Positions 16,702 through 25,368 of a stretch of DNA of 64,000 nucleotides are shown in pieces. Both the position numbers and the translations under genes were made by a program. Numbering within the stretch: the stretch's first letter is position 1; every line of letters starts with the position of its first letter. Source of the DNA: DATCYX01 sp963714425 (GTDB lineage Bacteria > Chloroflexota > Anaerolineae > Anaerolineales > UBA4823); the NCBI GenBank assembly GCA_963714425.1, contig CAVQOI010000003.1:158313-222312 (forward strand), in the 5' to 3' direction. A model generated the notes under the pieces. The model ran no database searches. It saw nothing but the letters and a program-made list of their open reading frames with translations, and was not told the DNA's origin.

Positions 16702-17388
16702 ATGCAACAGACCATCCTTGTCGTCGACGACGAGCCCAAGATCGTCAAGCTGGCTCGCGATTACTTTGAGAAAGACGGGTTTAAGGTGCTCACTGCCAAC
16801 GACGGCCTGACCGCCCTGGCAATGGCGCGCCGTGAAAAGCCCGATTTGGTCGTTCTGGACGTGATGATGACCGGAATGGATGGCTGGGACGTGGTGCGCC
16901 ACCTTCGCCGCGAGACCGATCTCCCCATCATCATGCTCACTGCGCGCGCCGAGGAGAGCGACCAGGTCGTAGGTCTGGAGCTGGGCGCAGATGACTACGT
17001 CGTCAAGCCCTTCTCGCCGCGCGCCCTGGTGGCGCGCGCCCGCGCCGTTCTAAGGCGCACCCGCGGTCACGTTAAACCTCCTGCAGTTCTGCGCAGTGGC
17101 GGTCTGGAAATCGATGGGGAATCCCACCGCGCCAGCCTGGATGGGCAGCCATTGCACCTCACCCCCAGCGAATTCTCCCTGCTGTTCGCCCTCCTCCAGC
17201 ATGCTGGGCAGACCCTCTCTCGCCAGCAGCTGCTGGATCAGCTACACGGCGCGGCGATCAACAGCTTTGACCGCAGCGTTGACTCTCATATCAAAAACTT
17301 GCGCCGCAAGCTGGAAAACGATCCCTCTCGTCCGCTCTTCATCGAAACTGTCTACGGCATCGGCTATCGCTTTATCGACCAGGAGTAA
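16702..17388 (+). CDS. OmpR/PhoB-family response regulator
   Basis: A 228-residue two-domain regulator. The receiver domain has the acidic pair VVDDEP, the phospho-acceptor Asp53 in LVVLDVMMTGMDGWD, Thr80 in IIMLTAR and Lys102 in DDYVVKPFSP. The winged-helix DNA-binding domain carries LTPSEFSLLFALL, SRQQLLDQLHG, RSVDSHIKNLRRKL and VYGIGYRF. It is phosphorylated by the histidine kinase that starts two bases after its stop codon, indicating translational coupling. Targets are unknown; the upstream small His-rich membrane protein gene is the nearest candidate. Confidence 0.97.
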   Translation: MQQTILVVDDEPKIVKLARDYFEKDGFKVLTANDGLTALAMARREKPDLVVLDVMMTGMDGWDVVRHLRRETDLPIIMLTARAEESDQVVGLELGADDYVVKPFSPRALVARARAVLRRTRGHVKPPAVLRSGGLEIDGESHRASLDGQPLHLTPSEFSLLFALLQHAGQTLSRQQLLDQLHGAAINSFDRSVDSHIKNLRRKLENDPSRPLFIETVYGIGYRFIDQE

Positions 17389-17390
17389 TC

Positions 17391-18500
17391 TTGCACCACC
17401 ACCACCCGCCCCACTGGTCCCACCGCCCCCCCTGGATGGCTGGCGCTCGCGACAAGCGCCGTTTCTTGCTGCGCGGTGTGCTCATGTTTTTGGTGCCTGT
17501 CTTCACACTCTTCGTGCTGGCGCTGGCTCTGGTGATTTTCCTGGTCTTCAGCCCGCTGCGCGAATCGTTGCCTGGCTGGGAGTTCTGGTTGCTCTTGTTA
17601 TGCGCGGTTCCCTTTGGTTTTGTCCTCCTGTCGGGCGTGCTGGGCGGCTGGGCCTTCCGCCGCTTTGGAGGGCCGGTGGCTGAGCTGATGGCCGCCGCCG
17701 ACGCCGTGGCGGATGGGGATTTCTCGGTGCGCGTCTCCGAGCACGGCCCGCGCGAAATGCGCCGCCTGGCGACCAGCTTTAACCGCATGACCGCTGAGCT
17801 GGGTCGCGCCGAGACCCAGCGCCGCAACCTGACCGCAGACGTAGCTCACGAGCTGCGCACGCCGCTGACCATCTTGCAGGGCAACCTGGAAGGCATCCTG
17901 GATGGGGTCTACCCAGCGTCTGACGAGCATATCCGTCTCACCCTGGAGGAAGCCCGCCAGTTGGCGCGCCTGGTGGAAGACCTGCAAACCCTCTCCCTGG
18001 TTGAGTCGGGACAGCTGCCGCTGCACCCTGCGCGGGTATCTGCCGCCGATCTGCTGGCGGATACAGCTGCCAGCTTCTCCGGCGAGGCCGCGGCGGCGGG
18101 TGTCATTTTGATCGTTGAGGTCCCAGAAGAAGGTGACAGCCTGCTGGTTGACGTCGATCCAGGTCGCGTCGAGCAGGTGTTGGGGAACCTGGTTGCAAAC
18201 GCCCTGCGCTATACCCCGGCAGGCGGGTACATCACCCTGCATGGTAAGCCGCTCTCCGGCGGCGTACGTCTGAGCGTGGAGGATACAGGAGCGGGCATAC
18301 CTGCTGAGGAATTGCCTTACATCTTCGATCGCTTCTGGCGCGGCGACAAAGCACGCACGCGTGGCGAGCGCTCGGGTAGTGGGCTGGGGCTGGCCATCGC
18401 CCGCCAATTGGTGCAGGCCAACGGGGGGGAAATCCGCGTGCAGAGTGAGATGGGTAGAGGCACGCGCTTTACCATTGAATTCAGATCTCCGCAGGCTTAA
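17391..18500 (+). CDS. HAMP-containing sensor histidine kinase with His-rich N-terminus
   Basis: A 369-residue membrane kinase. From the TTG start at 17391 it begins with four histidines and HWSHRPPW, then two membrane helices (about 27-53 and 64-82) with only a short outer loop. HAMP follows, then HisKA with His143 in ADVAHELRTPL, and HATPase_c with N box LGNLVANALRYTP, G1 VEDTGAGIP and G2 GLGLAIARQL. The nearly absent sensor loop marks it as an intramembrane-sensing type. An ATG at 17436 is an alternative start that would remove the His-rich tail; the same-type tail in the neighbouring small protein makes me keep the TTG. It partners the response regulator upstream. Confidence 0.95.
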   Translation: MHHHHPPHWSHRPPWMAGARDKRRFLLRGVLMFLVPVFTLFVLALALVIFLVFSPLRESLPGWEFWLLLLCAVPFGFVLLSGVLGGWAFRRFGGPVAELMAAADAVADGDFSVRVSEHGPREMRRLATSFNRMTAELGRAETQRRNLTADVAHELRTPLTILQGNLEGILDGVYPASDEHIRLTLEEARQLARLVEDLQTLSLVESGQLPLHPARVSAADLLADTAASFSGEAAAAGVILIVEVPEEGDSLLVDVDPGRVEQVLGNLVANALRYTPAGGYITLHGKPLSGGVRLSVEDTGAGIPAEELPYIFDRFWRGDKARTRGERSGSGLGLAIARQLVQANGGEIRVQSEMGRGTRFTIEFRSPQA

Positions 18501-18613
18501 CCCTTTCGCTTCATACCTGCTGCCTCTAAAATCGCCCATTTCCGATCCACTTGCTTATAATTGCGCAATCCACTATAATGGGCGCGTTATTTATTCCAAT
18601 TAGGGAGGATTAC

Positions 18614-19105
18614 ATGGTGTACGCCTGGCTAAATTTCTTGCACGTCCTGGGAGTCTTCGGTTTTCTGATGGCGCATGGCATCTCCGCCGGTGTGGCCTTT
18701 GCCTTACGCCGCGAGCGCGATCTCGAGCGCGTGCGCGCCTTGCTGACCCTGTCTGGCGGCTCGTACGGTGTCATGTACCTATCTTTGCTCGTGCTGCTGG
18801 TCACCGGCATAGTCACCGGATTTTTGGGTAGGTGGTGGGGGCAGGCTTGGATCTGGGTGGCATTAGGTCTGTTAATCGCTATTATCGTGGCAATGTTTGT
18901 GCTCGGCTCGCGCACCTACGGTGCCGCCCGCAAAGCCGCCGGTCTGCCTTATTATGAAGGTGGCAAGACAAACCCGCCATTAGAGACTGCCAGCGCCGAA
19001 GAGATGGACGCCATCCTCAACGCCGGGCAGCCTGTGCTGCTGACTGTGATTGGTGCCGGAGGTCTGGCGATCATTGCCTGGCTGATGATGTTCAAGCCGT
19101 TTTAG
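18614..19105 (+). CDS. DUF2269-like integral membrane protein
   Basis: A 163-residue protein with four membrane helices (about residues 5-27, 48-70, 78-100 and 140-160). The opening YAWLNFLHVLGVFGFLMAHG is typical of DUF2269-like proteins. The ATG at 18614 follows TTAGGGAGGATTAC, a strong ribosome-binding site, and is better than the upstream in-frame ATG at 18551. Function is unknown. It follows the two-component system by 113 bases and may be regulated by it, which is only positional inference. Confidence 0.8.
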   Translation: MVYAWLNFLHVLGVFGFLMAHGISAGVAFALRRERDLERVRALLTLSGGSYGVMYLSLLVLLVTGIVTGFLGRWWGQAWIWVALGLLIAIIVAMFVLGSRTYGAARKAAGLPYYEGGKTNPPLETASAEEMDAILNAGQPVLLTVIGAGGLAIIAWLMMFKPF

Positions 19106-19116
19106 CTTCGTAACAT

Positions 19117-19941
19117 TCACTCATTGGCTGGCCAGGGGATCTCCACGGGTTGCGTATAGCCGTGCTTCTCTGCCAGGAAGACCCGCCCGTGCGACGGCTC
19201 GGAACAGCCTGGCTCATCCACGACTTTGACCGCCGTCAAGTACGAGCCGATGGGCGTGAAAACCAGCTGCCCATCCGTGCACAGCCAGGCTTCGATCAGG
19301 TATGGTGCCTCGGCGGTCTCATCTCCTGCCCGCAAAGCCACCGCGCTCCAGAAGATCGTCACTTCGTTCCCGTCCCGCCGGGCGTATACGCCTCGCAGCG
19401 GGGCGTAGTACGGTGACTGGGGCAGCGGGATGTAGGTCGGCGCCACGTTCATCACGTCGCCTTTGACCTCCATCAACGAAGCCTTGACCCAGCACGGGTT
19501 GTTCCCGCCGATGGCTTGCACCAGGATCCAGGTGCCCAGGTCGGTGCGCCCGATCACTTCCAGGTTGCTGCCCGGCACCAGCCCGTACTTGTACAGGTAC
19601 GGCGCGCCCGGTCCGTAACGGCAATTGGCGCGCACCAGCACCTCGCCGCGCAGGATCACATAGGTGGGGATGGGTGTGAGGGTGGGCGTCGCTGTGGACG
19701 TTCCGGTGGGTGTCATAGGCGGCAATTGGGATGCCGTCACGGATGGCAGGAGGGTATGTGTGGGCTCGACGGGTATCGTCGGCGTGAGCAGTGATACCAG
19801 CGCGGTCGGAGGTGCCTGCTCGAAGCCTCCCGCCGCCGTGCACCCTGCGACGGTCAGGATCAACACCAGGCCGGTCAATATCCTCAGATAGAAGGTATGT
19901 AATCGGTACCGCTGGATCGCAATCTTGTCGTTCCCGGGCAT
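19117..19941 (-). CDS. Lipoprotein with bacterial SH3 domain
   Basis: A 274-residue exported lipoprotein. A hydrophobic signal segment (LRILTGLVLILTVAGC) ends in a lipobox-type cysteine. A Thr/Pro-rich linker follows, then an SH3b-type domain (VLVRANCRYGPGAPYLY, GLVPGSNLEVIGRTD, TWILVQ, CWVKASL), and a C-terminal beta-rich region (GVYARRDGNEVTIFWSAV). SH3b domains usually bind cell-wall or surface polymers. The architecture recurs in Chloroflexota surface lipoproteins. The C-terminal region is not recognised. It is convergent with the DUF2269 gene (11-base gap). Confidence 0.85.
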   Translation of the reverse strand: MPGNDKIAIQRYRLHTFYLRILTGLVLILTVAGCTAAGGFEQAPPTALVSLLTPTIPVEPTHTLLPSVTASQLPPMTPTGTSTATPTLTPIPTYVILRGEVLVRANCRYGPGAPYLYKYGLVPGSNLEVIGRTDLGTWILVQAIGGNNPCWVKASLMEVKGDVMNVAPTYIPLPQSPYYAPLRGVYARRDGNEVTIFWSAVALRAGDETAEAPYLIEAWLCTDGQLVFTPIGSYLTAVKVVDEPGCSEPSHGRVFLAEKHGYTQPVEIPWPANE

Positions 19942-20047
19942 AGCGTCATTATAGGAAATTGGCGGTCTGTGATCAAGCCGCCTGTCACACCTGTAAGGTC
20001 ACCCTACTCTATGGGGAGGATTTCCCATGATTGGTCTTTAACCGTAG

Positions 20048-20725
20048 TCAGAAACCCCGCTGCTGGCTCGTCCAGGGAGGTTCTTTGGCTTCCTTAAATT
20101 CCTCCACACTTGGTCCGCCCAGCTTTCTTAATCGCCAGATCCCATATAAATAAGTCACTACCAGCAGAATGACAGTGAAAGGCCATCCTAAGAGGATTCT
20201 TGCAGCTCCTAAAATTCCTAGTTCTACCTGACCGAACAGGTACAACTCGATCACTAAGCGTCCTGCAAAGGCTACTCCCCAGCCAATCGTTACCTCGTTA
20301 TATGCCGGTAGCACCCTGGGATGCCAGTACCAGTCGCGCGGCCACCGCCGTGCAACCATGCTCGTCCAGGCTACAACCGGGCGGTTAAACGCCACACTCA
20401 CCACGCACACGATTACCGTGATCCCGCCGGAGATCAAGCCGGGCAAGAAGAACCCTCTCCCGGACCCACTCACAAGGGCGAACACCCCCGCCAACGCCAC
20501 ACCACCCAGGCCTCCCAGCGCATACACCAGGCTCTCCTGCCGCAGTATACGGTAGATGGCAAATAGCGCCGCCACCCCGCCGGCTGCCCATAGGGCGACG
20601 TTCAATCCAGCGAGCGGGCTGAAGACCAGAAAAACAACCAGTGGCAGAAATGAATCCAGCAGGCGCCTCGCACGTCCAGAGAGCACCGACCTTAATTCTT
20701 CAAGAATTTCCTGAAAGCTACTCAC
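20048..20725 (-). CDS. DUF3159 family membrane protein
   Basis: A 225-residue protein with about six membrane helices. Diagnostic segments are LLDSFLPLVVFLVFSPLAGL, VSGSGRGFFLPGLI, FNRPVVAW and RDWYWHPRVLPAYNEVT, which match DUF3159, a family known mainly from Actinobacteria. Function is unknown. It overlaps the end of the DUF1475 gene by 8 bases and is the last gene of a degV-DUF1475-DUF3159 unit. Confidence 0.85.
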   Translation of the reverse strand: MSSFQEILEELRSVLSGRARRLLDSFLPLVVFLVFSPLAGLNVALWAAGGVAALFAIYRILRQESLVYALGGLGGVALAGVFALVSGSGRGFFLPGLISGGITVIVCVVSVAFNRPVVAWTSMVARRWPRDWYWHPRVLPAYNEVTIGWGVAFAGRLVIELYLFGQVELGILGAARILLGWPFTVILLVVTYLYGIWRLRKLGGPSVEEFKEAKEPPWTSQQRGF

Positions 20726-21050
20726 TTGCCCGCTTGCCCATCCAGAACACCTTCCAATCTCCCCTGCTGGTGATCAGGGCATACAGGGCGTACAGGCTCC
20801 CGGTGAAAAACCCCAGGACCATCATCAAAACCACCCAAACGACAGCCGCCAGGGTGGATTTCTCGCGAAAGACGATCCACATTGAGAAGAGTACAAAGCC
20901 GGTATACAGATCCACCATGGAGACAATCCCCCAAGGGTTTTGAAGCAGCTCGGCGCCATCTGTAGCGAAATCCCCCACTGTAAATCCGTAAACCAGCACC
21001 GCGCTCATGGCAAGCAAGCCAAGCGCAGCAATCCATTTAGCCAGGGTCAT
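20718..21050 (-). CDS. DUF1475-like small membrane protein
   Basis: A 110-residue protein with three hydrophobic segments and the pattern NPWGIVSMVDLYTGFVLFS followed by GFFTGSLYALYAL, as in DUF1475. The family has no known function. It starts 9 bases after the DegV gene stop, behind AGGAGGGGATATGACC, and overlaps the DUF3159 gene by 8 bases, so the three are translationally coupled. Its start ATG is at 21048-21050. Confidence 0.8.
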   Translation of the reverse strand: MTLAKWIAALGLLAMSAVLVYGFTVGDFATDGAELLQNPWGIVSMVDLYTGFVLFSMWIVFREKSTLAAVVWVVLMMVLGFFTGSLYALYALITSRGDWKVFWMGKRASE

Positions 21051-21059
21051 ATCCCCTCC

Positions 21060-21902
21060 TTAATTTCTCTTCGTCGAGATGATCGCATATCCTATCGCGC
21101 CGGGCCCGATGTGGGCGCCGATCACGGGCGTGATATTCATCGAATATATATCCTGATCGGGTATAAACGCATCAATGCGCTTACGGAATAGCTCGGCCTC
21201 GCGAGGGGCATTGGTGTGCAGCAGCGCAAAGCGTTCAATCGGCTGGCGTTTCCCGAGCAGCTCCACCAGGCGTTTTTCGGCTTTTTGATATGTTCGCACC
21301 CGCTCGGAAGTGGGCTCGCCGCCACTCATCTTCAGAATCGGCTTCAACTGCAGCAGGCTGCCGATCCCGCTCATTGTAGCATTCATCCGGCCACTGCGGC
21401 GCAAGAATTCCAGGGTGCTTAATCTTGCCGCGACGAAGATGCGTGGGGCAGTCTCCTCCAATGTAGCCAGGATTTCCTCCATCGTGTTCCCGTCCATAGC
21501 CATGCGAGCAGCTATCTCGACCTGAAAGCCTGTGCCCATGCTGAGCTGGCGGGAGTCCAGAACCGTGACACCAGCCCTCTGAAAATCTTTAGCCGCCGTT
21601 CGGGCAACATCCACAGTGGCGCTGAGGCTCTCGGAAATATGGATCGAGAGGATCTCGGTCGCCCCTTCATCCACGAGTTTGTTATAAACACTCTTGAATA
21701 GTTCAGGCCCTGGCGTGCCGGTTGTGGGATGGCTCGGATATGTGGGAAGGTTGGTGTAGAACTGCGTACGCGTGATCTCCACACCGTCCTGAAAACTTTG
21801 GTCGCCAATATTGATGTACAGGGGGACAACTGCGATCTGCAATGGGGTGACTACCTCTTCGGGCAAGTCACAGGTCGAGTCGGTAACGATTCGGATGCTC
21901 AT
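21060..21902 (-). CDS. DegV family fatty-acid-binding protein
   Basis: A 280-residue DegV-family protein. It opens with IRIVTDSTCDLPEEV, has SHPTTGTPGPELF in the first domain and LSIHISESLSATVDVA in the Rossmann-like part, and ends with NITPVIGAHIGPGAIGYAI. DegV/FakB proteins bind a fatty acid between their two domains and, in organisms with FakA, present it for phosphorylation. No FakA gene is seen here. It heads a compact operon with DUF1475 and DUF3159 membrane proteins, so a link to membrane lipid is plausible but inferred. Confidence 0.93.
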   Translation of the reverse strand: MSIRIVTDSTCDLPEEVVTPLQIAVVPLYINIGDQSFQDGVEITRTQFYTNLPTYPSHPTTGTPGPELFKSVYNKLVDEGATEILSIHISESLSATVDVARTAAKDFQRAGVTVLDSRQLSMGTGFQVEIAARMAMDGNTMEEILATLEETAPRIFVAARLSTLEFLRRSGRMNATMSGIGSLLQLKPILKMSGGEPTSERVRTYQKAEKRLVELLGKRQPIERFALLHTNAPREAELFRKRIDAFIPDQDIYSMNITPVIGAHIGPGAIGYAIISTKRN

Positions 21903-21984
21903 CAGTAAATCCTACGTATAAGATATAGATACTCCAGCCGGACGATGCGGTTAACGATACCATAAGTCTCTGCGTTTTTTCTCG

Positions 21985-22845
21985 TTATTTCCTTTCATAC
22001 TCTCGGAAGCTCCAAACCAGTCCAGCCAATAAGCCCAGGTCGAGCACTCCACGCAGCCAGTATGGCGGGAATGCGAACGTCAGCAGGAGCAGCACCAGCA
22101 CTGCCACCGTGCCGTTTGCCAGACCCCTTCTTCCCTGTCGCTGGGTCACGTACAGCCAGCCGGATATCACACCCATCACGAGTGCCGCCAGCCATACGCC
22201 AATTTCATAAACTGTAATAATTCCTGGCTCGACCCGGCTCTCTGCTCGAACCTTCACCGTGTTCAGCGCTTTCTGTTCCATCACCACATCTGGAATTTCG
22301 ATCGCAAGAAGAGCCGGAGCAGGTAATGCATTCCGGTGAAAGCTTTCTCGGATGACCAGCCGTGTCTGTGTCTGGTCGATAGGGAAGAGCCCAAAGGTAA
22401 ACGTCCATACCGGGTTGCCGGTTTCATCGGCAGACTGCCAGCTCAGCCAGCGGTTGGGCTCGATTGTGGTCACCTTGCTGATACATACGCCTCGCGCCAA
22501 GCAGATCGGATCGCCAATCGCAAGGTTCTGGAATTCTGGCAGGATGCGCTCAGCAGATTGGATATCCATGCCGAAAAGGTTCTCCAGCCAATCGTAGCTG
22601 TACCACCCGCCACGCCCCTGCCCCCATTGCACCAGCCAGGGCCAGATCGCCTCCGGCGGGGCGTTGACCGTGATGGCGCGTGTCCAGCGCCTGCCATCCA
22701 GGTCGCCTGGCATCGCCCGGTTGACCTCTTCATCGCTGGCGCCCCAGCGCAGGTGCCACGGACGGATGAGCATGTATCCTGCTACCAGGGTCACCAGCAG
22801 CACGCCGAGACCAGTACCGATCCGCTTCAATTGCAAAGATTTCAT
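21985..22845 (-). CDS. SRPBCC-type protein with C-terminal membrane helices
   Basis: A 286-residue protein. One N-terminal helix (TGLGVLLVTLVAGYMLI) is followed by a START/SRPBCC-like domain: AITVNAPPEAIWPWLVQWG, GWYSYDWLENLFG, then WTFTFGLFPIDQTQTRLVIR. At least three more helices fill the last 100 residues. SRPBCC domains bind hydrophobic ligands in a deep cavity; this arrangement suggests a membrane-anchored lipid-binding domain. The start at 22843-22845 precedes KSLQLKRIG. No close neighbour indicates a pathway. Confidence 0.75.
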   Translation of the reverse strand: MKSLQLKRIGTGLGVLLVTLVAGYMLIRPWHLRWGASDEEVNRAMPGDLDGRRWTRAITVNAPPEAIWPWLVQWGQGRGGWYSYDWLENLFGMDIQSAERILPEFQNLAIGDPICLARGVCISKVTTIEPNRWLSWQSADETGNPVWTFTFGLFPIDQTQTRLVIRESFHRNALPAPALLAIEIPDVVMEQKALNTVKVRAESRVEPGIITVYEIGVWLAALVMGVISGWLYVTQRQGRRGLANGTVAVLVLLLLTFAFPPYWLRGVLDLGLLAGLVWSFREYERK

Positions 22846-22941
22846 AAGTATTTACATCCCTCGCTCAGGCAGGTTGTCTTCCATACCCAGCTCTTCCTCC
22901 AACAGCACCCCTGCCCCCGCAATACACCTGGGAACTCCTCT

Positions 22942-23332
22942 CTATGCGGGCGGCCAGTGGAAGAATTGCACAGCCATAATCACGACCAGATCGAAGATCA
23001 GCGCCGAAATGGCTGGCGATGTGGGCGGGTTGCTCCAGAACAAGATCAATCCGGCCGCTGGAGGCGACCGACGCAGTCACCAGCGTCGGCTGCCACCACG
23101 CCGCATGGGTGAACATGCCGATCACTCCCACGACGTACGCCAGAATGACTGCCAACCACAGCCCGGCGCCCAAGGCGCGCGTCAATCCATCGCCCAGCAG
23201 GTTTGTCAACAGCCAGGAGCGGGGGGACTGTCCCCATTGAGCTGATTCCCAGTGCCGGCACGAGGAACAGGATGTGTCCGGCTCCGTGGCCAACACAACA
23301 ATCCCGATGAGAATTCGAATCCAGTTATTCAT
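22942..23332 (-). pseudogene. Small DoxX-like membrane protein, three frameshifts
   Basis: A ~130-codon membrane protein gene split between frames. It reads NNWIRILIGIVVLAT, then GAGHILFLVPALGISSMG in a second frame, then a long piece in the first frame (LTRALGAGLWLAVILAY, GMFTHAAWWQPTLV), then WSNPPTSPAISALIFD and a helix ending FFHWPPA in a third, with TAG at 22942-22944. The three indels lie near 23285, 23225 and 23047. Assembled, it has four hydrophobic helices like DoxX-type or other small membrane proteins. Every piece is well preserved, so the breaks are recent or artefactual. Confidence 0.7.
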
Positions 23333-23392
23333 GAGTACTCCTTCCTGGTGATTAGGAGCTCAAGTCTACGGATCACATTGGCGGCACGACTA

Positions 23393-24288
23393 TCAAATCC
23401 CGGCACGTCTCTCACCAGCAACTCTCCGCAGCTGCCAGGGGCGGCGCGCCAGGTAGCTTGCGATCGGTGGGTTTTCAGGTGGGTTGTTGCGCACGTCTTT
23501 CGGAGCTTCAGGCCAATCAAATGGCAGGTGGACGGTCCCGCCAGGGGCTTGGATATATTCCAGGGCTTGCAGGATAGCATCCAAAACCGCTGTCTGCCCG
23601 GCTGCGTCGCAAGGTTGGCCGAGTGTGCGACCTGACGGGTATTCGATGGCGGCAATGCCGCGGTACGCATACAGCCGCAGTCAAATCTGCGAATGGGTGT
23701 GAGCAAGGTGATTGTGCTGAAGCCCGCCGCTTCGAGCTCACGTTGTACCAGTCCCACGGACCAGCAGCAGATAGGTCAGGCAGGCACAAGGACTACGACA
23801 TCCACCACGTCCGCTTTGAACGTCACGGATGAGTGCGGGGACGGTTTCTCGTAATAGCACCTCTGGACTTGAGGATATAACCCATGATGGAGTAGTGCCG
23901 CGGAGCCATGCGACCAATCCGCCTACGCTCTTCCATCTCTTTCAAGCGCTGTAAGGGGAACAGGCAGTTCAGGTCCTGCTCAGCATAGGATGGATCGATG
24001 TGCATGTGGTACATCCGCACATCGTCCTCGGTTGCATTTTTTGGCAAAATGCGATAGGTAGGGTCACCCCACCACGGGTTATTGCGCTCGCCATCCTGGT
24101 CGAAAGGTGTGTCGGACTTTAGTGCTATTCCCGCTGAGCTGAGCATTGCCACTGTGCATTCGGAAATGCGGTTTTGTTAGCGGTGTCCACGGGATTGGGC
24201 GCGGCTTCTGCTAAACTGATCCAGTTTTTACAGCGATTCGTCGGGTGATGCCGCTGATAAAGCGGAAGGAATCTACGTGTTTTGTCAT
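23393..24288 (-). pseudogene. GrdB-like reductase (glycine/sarcosine/betaine family), indels plus in-frame TGA at the UxxC site
   Basis: Pieces in several frames assemble into one protein of ~295 residues. They are KHVDSFRFISGITR, then IPWTPLTKP, CTVAMLSSAGIALKSD, WWGDPTYRILP, LKEMEERRRIGRMAPRHYS, PEVLLRETVPALIRD, and FKADVVDVVVLVPA followed by TGA and PICCWSVGLVQRELEAAG, then AAIEYPSGRTLGQP and APGGTVHLPFDWPEAP. This is the family annotated as glycine/sarcosine/betaine reductase selenoprotein B-like. TGA 23776-23778 stands where the family has Sec or Cys before Pro-X-X-Cys. A 7-bp hairpin with loop GTG starts 11 bases after it. At least six indels break the gene. The start ATG is 24286-24288. 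It is either a selenoprotein gene in poor sequence or a recent pseudogene. Confidence 0.75.
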
Positions 24289-24486
24289 TAGTAGTCCAAA
24301 GAAAGGTGGTGTATTTGTTACGATTGGATAAATCAGGTCATCAAGTTAGACGCGTTCTATCTTAGGATGGAATCAGGAATATTTCAAGCGACGATGTTCC
24401 TCAATCTTAATGACAAGTGTCAGATATTTTGATATATAATGATGTAATATCTAATTGAATTGATGCAATTTATATTGGAGGATTAT
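24289..24486 (+). promoter_or_regulatory. Promoter region of the arsR-arsC fusion
   Basis: About 200 bases without a gene between divergent units. The stretch 24421-24476 is AT-rich, with TTGATATATAATGATGTAAT and repeated ATTGAATTGATGCAA-like halves. That is a plausible place for an autoregulating ArsR site. A GGAGG at 24477-24481 sets the ATG at 24487. Confidence 0.45.
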
Positions 24487-25267
24487 ATGTCATTAGCTCC
24501 TTCCCTTATCAATCCACCCAAATTCCTGCAGCTCATTGGGCACGCTATCCGCTGGCAATTGCTCCAGGCGCTTGCTTTGACTGACCTGCACGTCCAGGAG
24601 CTGGTCGAGGCAGTCAAACAGCCCCAAAACCTGGTTTCGTATCACCTGCGCAAATTGCACCAGCATGGCATCGTCCGCGAACACCGTAGCATTGCTGATG
24701 GGCGCCAGGTTTATTACAGTCTGGATCTCGACCGGGTGCGCACGTCCTTCTTCAGCGCTGGGGAAAGCTTGCATCCTGCCCTGGGAGAGACTACAGAGAC
24801 GACTTCTCTTCAAGAGTGGTGTCCAACCAGCCATTCGCGTCCTGTTCTTGTGCACTCACAACAGTGCGCGTTCCCAGATCGCCGAAGGTCTCCTGCGCTC
24901 CCGCAGCAATGGAGCGGTCGAGGTGTTTTCAGCCGGGACTGAGGCGACCACCATCCACCCTCTGGCCATTCGCGCTCTGGCAGAGATGAACATCGATATC
25001 AGCCAGCAGTACTCAAAGACTATGGAGCAGTACCTGGGTGAGTCTTTCGACTATGTGATAACTGTGTGTGATCGTGCAAGTGAATCCTGTCCAGTATTTC
25101 CCGGGGCGCCGGTGCGTATCCACTGGAGTTTCCCCGACCCGGCGGCTGTTCAGGGGTCTGAGGAGGAACGATACAGGGCCTTCCGCGAGACCAGTATCCA
25201 GATGCTCACTCGCATCAACTACCTGCTGCTCATGATCCAGCGCTCGCTAAGGATGGATCAAGGATAA
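24487..25267 (+). pseudogene. ArsR-ArsC fusion (repressor plus arsenate reductase), one frameshift
   Basis: The first ~105 codons encode an ArsR-type winged helix (LINPPKFLQLIGHAIRW, NLVSYHLRKLHQHGIV, DGRQVYYSLDLDRV). The second part, in another frame, encodes a thioredoxin-coupled arsenate reductase: VLFLCTHNSARSQIAEGLL holds the nucleophilic Cys of the CX5R loop, and VITVCDRASESCPVFPG the two relay cysteines. Both frames overlap around 24780-24830, where one indel breaks a single fused gene of ~260 codons. Such ArsR-ArsC fusions occur in other bacteria. The role would be arsenate-responsive repression combined with reduction of arsenate to arsenite. All catalytic residues remain, so the shift may be an error. 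Confidence 0.85.
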
Positions 25268-25298
25268 TACCCCTCGATATTGTGAAGGGGGATCGCGT

Positions 25299-25342
25299 AG
25301 ACTCGGAGTTATGGTGAGATGCGCCTCCATTACTCCGAGTCT
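25299..25342. terminator. Long hairpin between convergent genes
   Basis: A 16-bp stem with one mismatch (25299-25314 with 25327-25342) and a 12-base loop lies between the end of arsR-arsC (25267) and the end of the minus-strand gene at 25369. It is well placed as a bidirectional terminator, although there is no strong T-run on either side. Confidence 0.6.
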
Positions 25343-25368
25343 GCAAGCAGCATCATGTTATCCCGGTT

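Noticed and set aside
17598..18539. 313-codon minus-strand frame opposite the histidine kinase
   Set aside because: Histidine kinase motifs on the plus strand leave no doubt about the coding strand.
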